A stretch of DNA of 64,000 nt. Origin: Aradus depressus. Lineage: Eukaryota; Arthropoda; Insecta; Hemiptera; Aradidae. The position numbers and the translations under genes are program-made. Positions 52,896 to 62,751 of this stretch are shown piece after piece (positions within the stretch are counted from its first letter, which is position 1; the number at the start of each line of letters is the position of its first letter). The stretch is taken from NCBI GenBank assembly GCA_963662175.1, contig OY759220.1, forward strand, positions 42,070,136 through 42,134,135. Reading direction: 5' to 3'. The notes under the pieces were generated by a model. It was not told the DNA's origin. It searched no databases and saw nothing but the letters and a program-made list of their open reading frames with translations.

Positions 52896-53820
52896 AGTTG
52901 ATGAATCCATTCATCATCTTGGATTCATTTGTCTTCTTGTTTTTTTAAGGTTCTATTGTAAGTGAAATTTAAAGTGTAAATACCCTTAAAATAAAAAAAA
53001 TAAATAATGAAGCGAAAAACTTTAAAAGGTCGTAATTTGACTATTCACTAAAATTCCGCGGTATGAGAGCTGTGAAACCTATGTAAACAGGTTGTGCAAG
53101 TTTCATTCGATTGCTTTAATCGATTATTACCTTCCCAACTCCGTTGTTTACATAGCTTTCACATCTTTCCCGACTGCGATAATGTTTGAGAGTTTGTTTA
53201 AAATCTTTGGTCAGGTTTCTTTGAAATATTTCTTTGTATTTCCTTGAAATAAACAATTCAAAAGAATAAATTGCTCTTTTTTTTTTTTTAATTTTGTTTT
53301 TTAACTCCTCTTCTCCCCATACTTCGCTACGCCCACCTATAGTACAAAAACGCCCACCGATTTAATGGGAAGTGTTGGTAAATTTTAAAATGGGATCAGA
53401 ATAAGTTATTTATAACTATTATGAATAAAAATGAGTATCATCGTCAATATTTAAACGAAACACAATCAGGAGACAAGCCGTCCATCCTAAATTTAAAAAT
53501 AGTATTTATAGCCCACACCATATTCTCGCCACCATATCAACTGTCAGAAAAACAACTCGTTTTGTGTAAATATCGAGGTTGGAGGGGGGGGGGGGGGGGG
53601 GGTGGAGAGAAGTTCTATATTTATACCCAAATTTTTTCCCCCCTTTCTAAGCCCTCTGGGAACAGTTGACAAGTGTCGCTGACCTGGCGGTGACACGTGG
53701 AAAATGATGTTGACCTCATCTGAGGGAAATTTACGCAAAAAAACGGCCATTCTATTGTTAGGGATGGGATATTTTGGGAACGTTTTCTGTATAATATACC
53801 TATATATATATATATATATA
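52896..53820. other. No gene seen; poly-G run
   Basis: Unassigned DNA with a G run of about 18 at 53585-53602 and a short (TA)n at about 53801-53822. Confidence 0.45.
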
Positions 53821-53822
53821 TA

Positions 53823-54235
53823 TCGATACATTCATTCTATCGACAGTGATTGTGGTTCTTGAGTTGAGCCACCCTCTGATCCACCCTACCATTCTGCCGA
53901 TATCGCTGAAAATTGATTTATCGTCTTTTTAGGGTTTTGGTCACACACATAAAATTTTGTGTCGATATAATCATTCTATCGGCAGTTATTGGAGTTTTTG
54001 AGTTAAGCCTCTACCCTACCCCCTTTCTTCCCCTTGGTCGATTTGGCTGAAAAACAATAGGTGTTGTCGTTAGAGGGTTCTAGATTAACATATAAAATGT
54101 CGTGTCGATACTTTCATTCTGTCGTGCGTTATCGTGTCCACAGAGGCACAGAAGAACAGACATTTTTTATATTTCATATTTGAAATCTAGAGGTCGGAAA
54201 ACATGAAATTATATACATAATTTCCCCTAAACTTT
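53823..54235 (-). repeat. Family A copy
   Basis: Begins in an internal unit (CGATACATTCATTCTATCG) directly after a (TA)n run, and ends at ACATAATTTCCCC. Three units are visible. Confidence 0.65.
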
Positions 54236-54505
54236 GTTATAATCACCTAAATTTATTGAAAATTATAAATAACGCTTAGGATTTTCTCAGATTTATTGTT
54301 GCAGGAAATTCTTTGAAGTATGAAAATAAAAACATTTTGTGTAAGGAGATTTTGAATTTATAATAATATGTATATATTTTTCATAGCTTTATTCTTCTCC
54401 CAATTTATTTTTTGGTCTCTACAACTAGCCTAGCAAATATACAGTTCTTTCATCATGAGTAACTATAATTTATTTGCTGATATTTATTATAAACAATTTT
54501 TTCCT
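54236..54505. other. No gene seen
   Basis: Unassigned AT-rich DNA. Confidence 0.4.
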
Positions 54506-54509
54506 TTAT

Positions 54510-54800
54510 ATCAATAGAATGAATGTGTCGTCACGAAATTTTTTATGTGTATCCAGAACCTTTCAAGGACGACACCTATTGATTTTCAGCCAAATCCGTA
54601 AAAAAAAGGGAAGGATGTGATTAGGAGGTAGACTTAACACAAAAACTGTAATAAGTGCCGTTGTAATGAATGTACTGACACAAAATACCATATATTTGTT
54701 CAATACTCTATAAGGACGATATCCATTAAATTTCATCGGAATCAGCCGAAGGAGAGGGGGATCAGAGGGGGCTTAACTCAAAAATCCCAATAACTGCCCT
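54510..54800 (+). repeat. Family A fragment
   Basis: AATGAATGTGTCGTCACG to CCCAATAACTGCC; both ends are missing. Confidence 0.6.
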
Positions 54801-55084
54801 TCTCCAAAATATTAATTTCGCAAAGTAATGGTCAAGTTCTATTTTTTTTTTGAAGTATTTTGCGTTTATAAAATATTTCATTTTAATTTTTCTTTTAATT
54901 TTATATTTTGGTTGATATTTTTTTAAATACCTTCTCCTTGAGGAAAACATAACTTCGAAAGCAATCAAAATTAATTTTTTTTTTTTTTTTTTTTGAGTGT
55001 TCTCATTGCTACAATATTTCAAATAATTTATGGTTTCCAGATTTACTTTGTGAAGCTCCATTCTAGGAATAGATAATTAAAATA

Positions 55085-55330
55085 CACAATTTCTTTGTCA
55101 AACTCCACTATATATTCTCAAATACTCAACTAGTTTCGCCGTGTTAAGGCATTATCAAGAGTCACTTATAAACTGACAGAATTGGTTGACAGGGTAGAAG
55201 GTACAGTTATGGAGGGGGTTTTTAGGTAATGACGGGGAATCCCTTGTTTTTGTTACTCTATACATTCCAATAAACAGATATTTACAAGATAACAATAAAT
55301 ATAAAATTTAAAATTAAATATATATATAAA
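55085..55330 (-). repeat. Possible Penelope-like terminal fragment
   Basis: The minus strand at about 55130-55165 reads CTTGATAATGCC, then TTAACACGGCGAAACTAGT. The GCC/GGC stem and GAAA fit a hammerhead-type core with a degenerate CTGATGA. GAAAC-containing motifs of this kind are common in Penelope-like terminal repeats. Nothing else of such an element is seen. Confidence 0.35.
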
Positions 55331-55669
55331 ATCTAATAAAGTGAATCTAACAGTAAAGTGTTGGTATTTATATAGGTATGACTCATGAATTATATAAATG
55401 TAACATATAATTTAAAGTGAATAAAAACAAATACATAGAATTTAAAGGCAAATTAAAACATCAAATGAAAATTATAGTATTCTCTAAATGTCAGTTGGCA
55501 AAACATTTCTACAATCATCAGACTCTTAGCTACTTGATATTTAAATTAAGAAGGGGGGAATGGTTCAGTTCTATTTGTTCATTTAGCATTACAATATCGT
55601 TATTTTTGTTCAGTTTATTTATTTCAACCGCTTCCAGTAAATTCATTTTTGCTTTAATATTTGCTCCAG

Positions 55670-55789
55670 ATGATGTACCCTGTCCTGAGGGTATGGTCAA
55701 GTGTGCTCTTGGAGGTCAGTGCATCCCTGAGAGGCTCTGGTGTGATTTTTTTGTTGACTGTCCTGATGCATCTGATGAGAAAAATTGCA
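55670..55789 (+). CDS. LDLa exon 6
   Basis: TATTTGCTCCAG precedes and GTGAGT follows, both phase 1. This is the most canonical module of the seven: [20 protein letters not shown] then [16 protein letters not shown]. It has six cysteines, an Ile after cysteine 3, and a D-C-x-D-x-S-D-E calcium site. The usual Gly after CD is Phe. The upstream frame of 80 codons that reads into this exon is intronic and not part of the protein. A LINE fragment begins about 60 bp after the exon. Confidence 0.92.
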
Positions 55790-55849
55790 GTGAGTATTAC
55801 ACATTATTCATTCAATCAATATATTGAAATGCTCCAATTTAAATCCCAT

Positions 55850-56065
55850 ATCCACCAGAAAGTCACTAGATCCCTCTGATCTTAACCTCCCTTCCCACAG
55901 GACAACGATCTACCTCAACTCCTTCCTTATCCAGGGTAACTCCCTCTGGAACTCTCTCCCTCTCCAGATTCGCCATGCTCCTTCTCTTCTTTCATTTAAG
56001 TCCCTACTTTTCCATTATCTCCTAACTCAGCTAACCTCTGATAGGCTAGCTCCTATGAGATAGTT
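55850..56065 (+). pseudogene. LINE reverse-transcriptase C-terminal tail
   Basis: The frame contains YLNSFLIQGNSLWNSLPLQI then RHAPSLLSFKSLLFHYLL. This matches the W-N-x-L-P, S-x-x-x-F-K tail common to RTs of Jockey/CR1/RTE-type LINEs. It ends at TAG near 56063. The 5' end is truncated close to the splice donor of exon 6. Confidence 0.75.
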
Positions 56066-56480
56066 CTCGTCTTCCTATAAGTCTCTCACTCCATTGGACT
56101 GATTGTTACTCTACTTTCTCATCAGCCCAGTTGGATTATAACTTAGTTATCAGTTGTTACCACATATTTCTTACACGATACCGTCATTTTTTGTGTATTT
56201 GCTCTCTCGGGCCTCTGATTTTCTCTATAATTTAGATATAACTCATTATTGTTTACATTATTATTCTCATATTCTTTTTTCTTCATTTTTTATTTTTCAC
56301 TAGATTATTTTCATTGTTTTAATTGCCTGTCATTAATTTTCTAATATTTCTGTAATTAATTCTTGGAGGCCTCTTTTCTTTTTCTCTTTATTATGCCTCA
56401 ATTGGCTGATATTTGTATTCTTGTGTTACGTACATATTATGTTATTAGACTTCCTTGAGTACTACATGAAATGAAATGAA
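56066..56480 (+). repeat. LINE 3'UTR ending in ATGAAATGAAATG repeats
   Basis: Pyrimidine-rich sequence typical of these LINEs runs to ACTACATGAAATGAAATG. The short ATGAA repeat is a plausible 3' terminus. Confidence 0.5.
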
Positions 56481-56639
56481 AAATAATCTTACTTCGTAGT
56501 GAGACTTGGTGATTTTCTGCTGTCTGGAAGGTCGGTTTCTCGATGAATATCAGTGTTCCGTAAGAACGAGGTTGCGATTACTGATAAACGGAAAACCTTG
56601 TTTTCAAATTTTCCAAGTTTTTGTATGTTTTTGATGTCA

Positions 56640-56790
56640 GATGGGTACTGCCGACGCTACTGTGGGAATCCTAAATGTTGTCTGTGGTAAGGGAGTATTT
56701 AACGAGTATCTGACATCGCACAGACGCTTGCTTAATGTCCCTTCCAAAAAAAAGGACGGCGTGCTCAATATTTTTTTTTACCTCCCAGAT
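56640..56790 (-). repeat. SINE1 fragment, old
   Basis: GCTACTGTGGGAATCCTAAA to TTACCTCCCAGATAAAAACC with deletions; an A run splits the CCAAAGGACGGCG motif. Confidence 0.65.
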
Positions 56791-57590
56791 AAAAACCGTT
56801 TTGAACCCGCTAATAAAATATTATCTAAGGAATAATAATATTTAGCACCAGCGTCGTTTATCTTACCAAAATGCCTCGCCAAGACAAGCCAGTAATATTG
56901 TTAAAGAACGAGGATGTTTGAAATTATATTTTTACAGAAAATCTTTTTCAAAACATTCCAATTTTTGTGAAGAAGCTTGAAACTCAGGGCCAAAATTTTT
57001 TTCAAGCGACTCCATTTTTAAAGTCATTTTTCATTTTTTTTTTTTTTTTTTTTTTTTTTAATACAAAAAACATTTAATGGTTTTGGCCAATTAGGGTGAG
57101 TCTCACAAAGGACTTCACCAATAAAATTAATAGAGCTGCCGTTTTAAAACAGTGAGAGATATTTTTAAACATTTAGAGTTAAAAAACCTTATTATTTTTT
57201 TTCCTTTGAAGAGCGAGGGGGGGGGGGGGGGGGGGGGGGGGAGGAAAATTCAAAAGGAAGTTAAGAGTTAAGAGATGCCATCTGTCCCGGAGATTTATGA
57301 AAGAAAAAACTTCTTTCATTACCTTTAATTTGATATCTCATTTGAAACTTTAGGAGGAAAAGTCATTTTCAGTTTATAAACGATACACAACTCTAATCAA
57401 AAATAGTCTTTTCAATACAAGAAACATAACTAATTTATTAGTAACTATTCCAAAATGAACACATCCCTTACTGACAATTAACACATCCCTTACTGACAAT
57501 GAACAATGAACATTGAAAGATACTTATTGGGGTTTGGCAAAGTACACTTCCTCATATAATAGAGCTGTCTAAGGTGACTAATTATTATTT
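56791..57590. other. No gene seen; T and G homopolymers
   Basis: A T run lies at about 57036-57059 and a G run of about 22 at 57220-57241. ACACATCCCTTACTGACAAT is tandemly repeated at about 57461-57500. Confidence 0.5.
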
Positions 57591-57791
57591 CCGTCATCTG
57601 TTCCTATTTCTTTTTTTAATGTATATATTTTTTTTTATTTATTTTTTTTGCAATCTACATACAACATATAGGTACATAATAAGCAAATATGTGGCCAAAA
57701 AAGAAAAAAATATAACAACGTCACTTGATGGGAGAAGCCAGCCATCGCTGACACTCCCTCTAAAGTTAATTATCATTATTCACTATCCTTA

Positions 57792-58911
57792 GGGTACGTT
57801 TATACCGAAGATGCATCGATGATTGAGGTGGAGGTGGAGGTCGCGGTCTACATAGAGGTCGATGTTTCAAGTGGATATCGGGTGTTCATACCAAGGAGGT
57901 GAACATTGACGTTGCAACATAACCTTGACTCCCTGAAACCTATCCCTGATCTGTTTATTCTTCCCCAAAACTAAAAAACTTTAACTAACAAAAGCATATA
58001 AAGCTAAAAAAAACTTTGTTTGTTTCAATATATAAACAGTAGTATGAACAGTGAAAGTGATGATAGTGATGAACTTTCAGTTGGCACAAAGTGGTGGTTA
58101 ATTTCGAATATTTCTAGACGTTCATGTAGTGTCCACCCAATAAATGCTGCAAGACAACAATTTGGCGAATACCACACCTTATTTCAACAACTTAAAAGGT
58201 ACCCTAATAGATTTCATGAATATATGTGGATGGAAATTGAGACATTTAATTATATTGTGTTGTTAGTTGAGAAGCAACTAAGTACCCAAAAGTACAACAA
58301 CTTACACATAAATCCAATTTTGGCTGAGGAGAGATTGGTGGTAACAATTATATACGTACACATTTCATGAAATTATATTTATTTTACAATATTTTTGTAC
58401 AATTAGTTATTAAAATAAGCCTCTTCGGCAGTATAAAAAATATATTTTAAATTTATTCGTTCATTATACGAGTAAGTGAGTTCACTTAGTAAGTTATAGT
58501 TCACTATCACTTATTATTAGCTCTTCTTTCATATTAATTAATAATAATAATAATCAACTTCTTAATAATAATAATTATTAATAAATAAAGTTTGATAAAA
58601 CTACTATGAGGTTAGGTTAAACGTCAACAAATAAAATATTTTGACAAGTGGGTTGAGCATGCGCATTGTGCAGTCAGGGAGGACCAATCAGCACATAGCT
58701 CACATCGCTACATCGATGAAAAAACAAACTATTTTGTTTTACCATCGACATCGCAGTAGGGATCCATGTGAGCCGTGAGGATGAAAGCCATCGGGCATCC
58801 TTACCATGAACACTCACATTCAGAAGCGGTAGTTTGATATGACATCGAGGTATCGACCGCGACCTCCACCTCCACCTCCATCATCGATGCATCTTCGGTA
58901 TAAACGTACCC
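57792..58911 (+). mobile_element. PIF/Harbinger deletion derivative (1120 bp)
   Basis: Terminal inverted repeats of about 58 bp (GGGTACGTTTATACCGAAG then ATGCATCGATGAT and GAGGTGGAGGTGGAGG) differ at one base. TTA on both sides (57789-57791 and 58912-58914) is the 3-bp target duplication typical of PIF/Harbinger. The element is inserted in a LINE and keeps part of a transposase gene. Confidence 0.93.
58044..58370 (+). pseudogene. PIF/Harbinger transposase N-terminal fragment
   Basis: An ATG at 58044 (another in frame at 58020) begins MNSESDDSDELSVG. The segment HPINAARQQFGEYHTLFQQL, then NRFHEYMWMEIETFNYIV and LAEERLVVTI, follows the N-terminal part of Harbinger nucleases (HP-N, GE-HTLF, F-x-Y-x-R/W-M, P-x-x-EERL-V-T). 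The frame ends at TGA 58368-58370, about 110 codons long against 350-400 in a complete protein. The catalytic DDE domain is deleted. The lack of disruption in the remaining frame suggests recent activity of the family. Confidence 0.85.
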
Positions 58912-59364
58912 TTAGAGAGAAGATCGCGAGGCCACCTCCAATTCAAGTAGCGGGGAGAATTGTCAGGATGGGAATGCGAGGAAAGGTCTTGTGCGAGAGG
59001 ATTTAAATGGGAAGAAATATTTCTGTGGAATGATTGGAATCGGGATTTGATTAATTCATTGACAGTGGGAATACCGAGATCTCTGTGAAGGACTTTATTA
59101 GTGACATAGAAAGGAGCGTTGACAATTCGTCGGAGGAGTTTGGGATGGAATGCTTTGATACTATATTGATATTGGATTGTTCAGCTGTATCCCAAAAATC
59201 CAGTCCGTAGGTCCAAATTGGAAATACATATAATGGTCTTGTAAATCGTAAGTTTGTTGTGGGTGGTCCAAGTAGTCGATGTAACAATCCGTTTCTTCGA
59301 TTCAGTTCTTGTCGTTTAAGTCGTATAATATACATCCATATTATGTGGGTTCTACGTAATGTAC

Positions 59365-59440
59365 CTATATATATATATATATATATATATATAGATATAT
59401 ATAGGTATATATATATTTTTTTTTTTTTTTGTAAGAAAAA
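59365..59440. repeat. (TA)n with T run
   Basis: About 13 TA units, an interrupted TATATAG segment, then a run of T. Confidence 0.85.
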
Positions 59441-59575
59441 CATTCTTTCTCTTTATCCCAAATCATTCACAAATTTTGATATATTCTCACAGTATTAAGA
59501 AATAGGGGATGAGGAAACTGTTCAGTGGCGACCGAAGTGAATAACTAATGGTAACCCAAGTATTTTCCCTTTCTT

Positions 59576-59577
<2 letters not shown>

Positions 59578-59612
<35 letters not shown>
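59578..59612. repeat. (TA)n microsatellite
   Basis: About 16 TA units. Confidence 0.9.
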
Positions 59613-59613
<1 letters not shown>

Positions 59614-59896
59614 CTCTCATCCGCTGATTATTACACGATGATGGAGTATCATTAATGAATGATTTATCTTTCAATATCCATACGGGATTGTAGGGTTTAG
59701 ATTCTGTAAGAATTCGAAGGTTTAGATGAAACATATTAAGTTGAAAACCTACGTTCACCTACGAAATTTAATTCGGCTTAACAACGTCAAGAACAAAATA
59801 CATGAGAAAACATACGCGTATGAGAGTTGCCAGAAAATTACCTCTATTTCATATGTTACGAACTTCTTGACATTCAAATATGTATTATACTGGACT

Positions 59897-59980
59897 AGGG
59901 GCCATATTGGCCGTACGGCTAGAGCGTAGGGCTTTGGTCGTATGGTCTCACCATAGTTTGCGGGTTCGAAAACTGTTTTT
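59897..59980 (+). repeat. SINE2 head fragment
   Basis: GGGGCCATATTGGCCGTACGG to TGCGGGTTCGAAAAC, then a T run; the body is missing. Confidence 0.7.
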
Positions 59981-60017
59981 TTTTTTTCTTTTTTGTTTTG
60001 GTAAGACGAGGTAAGAG

Positions 60018-60080
60018 ATACAGTAGACCGTCGATAATTCGGACTAATTGGTGCTCGACCCAGTCCGGATTATTGAATTA
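60018..60080 (+). repeat. pogo-like terminus fragment
   Basis: ACAGTAGACCGTCGATAATTC then AGTCCGGATTATTGAA resembles the ends at 35448 and 36254. No partner terminus is seen. Confidence 0.5.
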
Positions 60081-60595
60081 ACCTGATTAGAACATATACA
60101 AAAAAAATCACTATTTTAAGTGTCAGGATACAAGGATTAAGAATACACAAAAAAATGCATTTCTCTGGAAGACACTAAATAGAAAAACCCGAAAAATAAA
60201 TACATAATTACTGTTTGCAATATATATTTATGTAGATCATCACGAGTAAACCATGAAACTATTAATTTTTATCTGGTGCAATGTCAAGAAAACAGGGAGT
60301 CACAAAAGCACACGAATTTGTTCTATACTAGATACTTTCATTGGCAACACCGGGCACCACAGCTAGAAAATGTATAAAATACAAGCAAAGACACTTGAAA
60401 AGATATAATATAAAATTAAAGAATATTTTTCCCCACATCACACAGATACATTACGGTTATATGTAAGTTGTCCACAGCTCCGTAGCAAGAGTAGCAGTCC
60501 GTCAGCCACGACTTTTTGTAAGAAGAGAGATTACTTAAGACTGTGACAATCCTAGGGAAGTCCCTGAGATGCGGGGGGAGAGAGTCTTACCAAAA
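60081..60595. other. No gene seen
   Basis: AT-rich DNA; one unit of the 38.3-kb array (GGGCACCACAGCTAG) lies at about 60352. Confidence 0.4.
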
Positions 60596-60599
60596 CATA

Positions 60600-61085
60600 A
60601 CATTTAAAAATATTTGAATTTTCAATAATCTAATAAAATGAAGAAAATACAAAAATAAAGAAAATATAATAGTAAATTTTAGAAAAGATTTATAGTAGAA
60701 TACATATTGTATATAAGAAATAAGAACTATATGACATAATATTGAAGTACAAGAAGAAAATAAAATAAAATGCATGCAATCTTATATGATTATAATTATA
60801 TGACATAATTCACATTTTCAACGACGAAACTCACTTCAAAGTCTCACCCCTGTTAACGCCACTAAGTTCATATAATATATTATCTATTTTCATTATGAAG
60901 ATTATATGCATTATATTTTATTTTCTTCTTGTACTTTAATATTATATCATATAGTCTTTATTTATTTAACATAATATGTATTCTACTATAAATCTTTTTT
61001 TTTCATTTTTATAAATTTACTACTATTATATTTTCTTTATTTTTGTATTTTCTTCATTTTATTAGATTATTGAAAACTAAAATAT
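60600..61085. repeat. Foldback element with arms of about 185 bp
   Basis: The left arm (about 60600-60785, TGAATTTTCAATAATCTAAT ... AATGCATGCAATCTTATATG) is inverted at about 60895-61085 (AGATTATATGCATTATATTT ... ATTAGATTATTGAAAACT). Arms are roughly 85-90 percent complementary by eye. A spacer of about 110 bp separates them. No target duplication is evident. Confidence 0.75.
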
Positions 61086-61550
61086 TTGAAGGGCTTAGAT
61101 TCAAAAATGGCCAAGTCGACTTTTTTAAGAAAAACAAAAAAAACTTATATATGGGGACAGATCTATTGTAATTAATATTAAAAAACATATTAATAATTAT
61201 TATAAAATTGTAAATTTGTAAGAACAGTTTTGAGCCAATTTTGTCGATAAATAAGGGAGTTATTGTGAAAAAATGATTCGACTTGGACAGTTTTGAAACT
61301 CATTACATGGACTTGATCACTTTTGAAACTCAACTAGTCGGACTTGGCTAATTTTGATCTAATACGAATGGACTTGATCAATTTTGAAACTAAATAATTC
61401 ATCATAACGATTTTTGAAATATTACGATTATTAAAAAACTTGAAAAATCTATATAGTTGTATTTCAATACTTTTCAATGATTTTAGGATTGAATGTTAAA
61501 CCACTTATTTATAATAAGTTTAATTTATTACAAAATTTTATTCACATATA
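61086..61550. other. No gene seen; short degenerate repeats
   Basis: GACTTG(G/A)(T/A)CA and TTTTGAAACT phrases recur four times between 61267 and 61400 with a spacing of about 40 bp. Confidence 0.5.
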
Positions 61551-61556
61551 TTTCAA

Positions 61557-61766
61557 TTTTTTTTTTTTTTTTTTTTTGGCTTTATGTACGGTGCATATTA
61601 GCCATGTCAATGTGTTATATATAATTATTTAAGACATCCATGGCCCCGGGAGGGAGTTCTATCTACGAAATAAAACTCACTCCCGGACGGGATTCGAACC
61701 CGCAAACCATGGTGAGACCATGCGACCAAAGCCCTACGCTCTAGCCCGCACGGCCACCATGGCCCC
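61557..61766 (-). mobile_element. SINE2 copy, complete
   Basis: A poly-T run (61557-61577), then GGCTTTATGTACGGTGCAT. The head on the minus strand is GGGGGCCATGGTGGCCGTG with box B GGGTTCGAATCCCG. It is the cleanest copy of the family here and shows the full length of about 210 bp. Confidence 0.88.
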
Positions 61767-61887
61767 CTAAATATTTCAAATTTTATAACATATGTTATAG
61801 ATTTTATTGTAATAAATATAACAAAATTAGATGTTAAATACGAAAAATTAAATACATTAATAATTTTCTAAATGTTATGTTTAGGTA

Positions 61888-62178
61888 AGACAATAGCTCA
61901 GTGGTATGCGTGCTTGCTTACTGAGCTCAAGGTCGCGGGTTTGAAACTCAGCCGAGTCCCTTAATTTATTTTATCTGGAAGGTAAAAAAAAAACAAGCAC
62001 GCCGTCCTTCGGATGGGACGTTAAGCGATAGTCCTGAGTCTGTACTCGTTAAAGACCCTTACCCTAGGCAGAACTTAGGACTCCCATTGTAGACTGGGCT
62101 CATGTCCACGAGTGATGAAAGAGCGCTCTGGTAGTAGGCCCGGTTAAAGCCCGGGCATGAGTCATAATAACTAACTGA
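61888..62178 (+). mobile_element. SINE1 copy just upstream of exon 7
   Basis: Head (diverged start) ACAATAGCTCAGTGGTATG with box B GGTTTGAAACTC; the body has several small deletions. The tail GAGTCATAATAACTAACTG ends 38 bp before the exon 7 acceptor. Confidence 0.8.
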
Positions 62179-62216
62179 AATGAAATGTACAACTAACTGT
62201 CTTTATGTTCCTGTAG

Positions 62217-62345
62217 AGGGGAGTGAGTGTAAAGAGGATGACTTTGTTTGCGACAACGGACAGTGTGTCAACAAGAAACATCACTGCTTCAACTCTGGCA
62301 AGTCTTACGAAGCCTGTGCTGACTTGTCTCATCTTCGTAATTGCA
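62217..62345 (+). CDS. LDLa exon 7 (last exon in window)
   Basis: TTATGTTCCTGTAG precedes and GTAAGT follows, both phase 1. The encoded module GSECKEDDFVCDNGQCVNKK then HHCFNSGKSYEACADLSHLR and NC has six cysteines. The calcium-binding acidic residues are gone: CDGxxDC reads CFNSGKSYEAC and the SDE motif reads SHL. It is therefore either a structurally divergent LDLa module or one that no longer binds calcium. The gene continues downstream of the window, since the exon ends at an open phase-1 donor. Confidence 0.85.
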
Positions 62346-62409
62346 GTAAGTCCATCTAAATATATTTATAATGTATACTGTATTATCTATCGTATATATA
62401 ATTTGAAGA

Positions 62410-62735
62410 GGGCGCCGGTAGCTCAGTGGTATGCGTGCTTGCCTTCTGAGCTCAAGATCGTGGATTCGAAACCCGACCAAGGCCCTTAGTTTATTTTATT
62501 TGGGAGGTAAAATAAACTTAAGCATGCCATCCTTCGGATGGGACGTTAAGCGATGGCCTCGAGCTTGTACGATGTCAGGTGCTTGTTAAAGACCCCTGCC
62601 CTAGGTGTATAAAAATTTAGGACTCCCCCAGTAGAGTCGGGCTCATGTCCACATGAGTGACGAAAGAGCGCTCTGATAGTAGGCGATATGACCTCGTAGT
62701 TAAAGCCCGGGCATGAGTCATAAAACCTAACCTAA
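62410..62735 (+). mobile_element. SINE1 copy just downstream of exon 7
   Basis: Head GGGCGCCGGTAGCTCAGTGG starts about 65 bp after the splice donor of exon 7. The body is complete and the tail is GAGTCATAAAACCTAACC then TAACC, the TTAGG type. Confidence 0.9.
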
Positions 62736-62751
62736 CCTATAATTTGAATAA

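Larger units (their letters stand above)
57600..59350 (-). mobile_element. Jockey-like LINE 3' end interrupted by a PIF/Harbinger element
   Basis: Minus-strand coding sequence from about 59350 to 58915 gives RLKRQELNRRNGLLHRLLG, then FPIWTYGLDFWDTAEQSN, and, in another frame, RYLNWRWPRDLL. All are hallmarks of the Jockey RT tail. The 3'UTR resumes beyond the PIF element at 57788 (GGGAGTGTCAGCGATGG) and ends in an A-rich tail at about 57600-57660. Frameshifts make it inactive. The 5' end abuts a (TA)n tract. Confidence 0.8.

Noticed and set aside
55417..55669. N-terminal 80 codons of the frame reading into exon 6 as a signal-peptide-bearing start
   Set aside because: Although it has a hydrophobic stretch, the frame runs through a good AG acceptor at 55668-55669. 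Phase-1 continuity with exons 5 and 7 argues that it is intron.
8199..62480. SINE1 and SINE2 heads as functional tRNA genes
   Set aside because: Boxes A and B are good, but the anticodon arms do not fold properly and each head continues into a repeated SINE body.
33882..62489. Frames containing VAQWYACLPSE or similar peptides (for example at 34088 and 62489)
   Set aside because: They are translations of the SINE1 tRNA-like head, not proteins.
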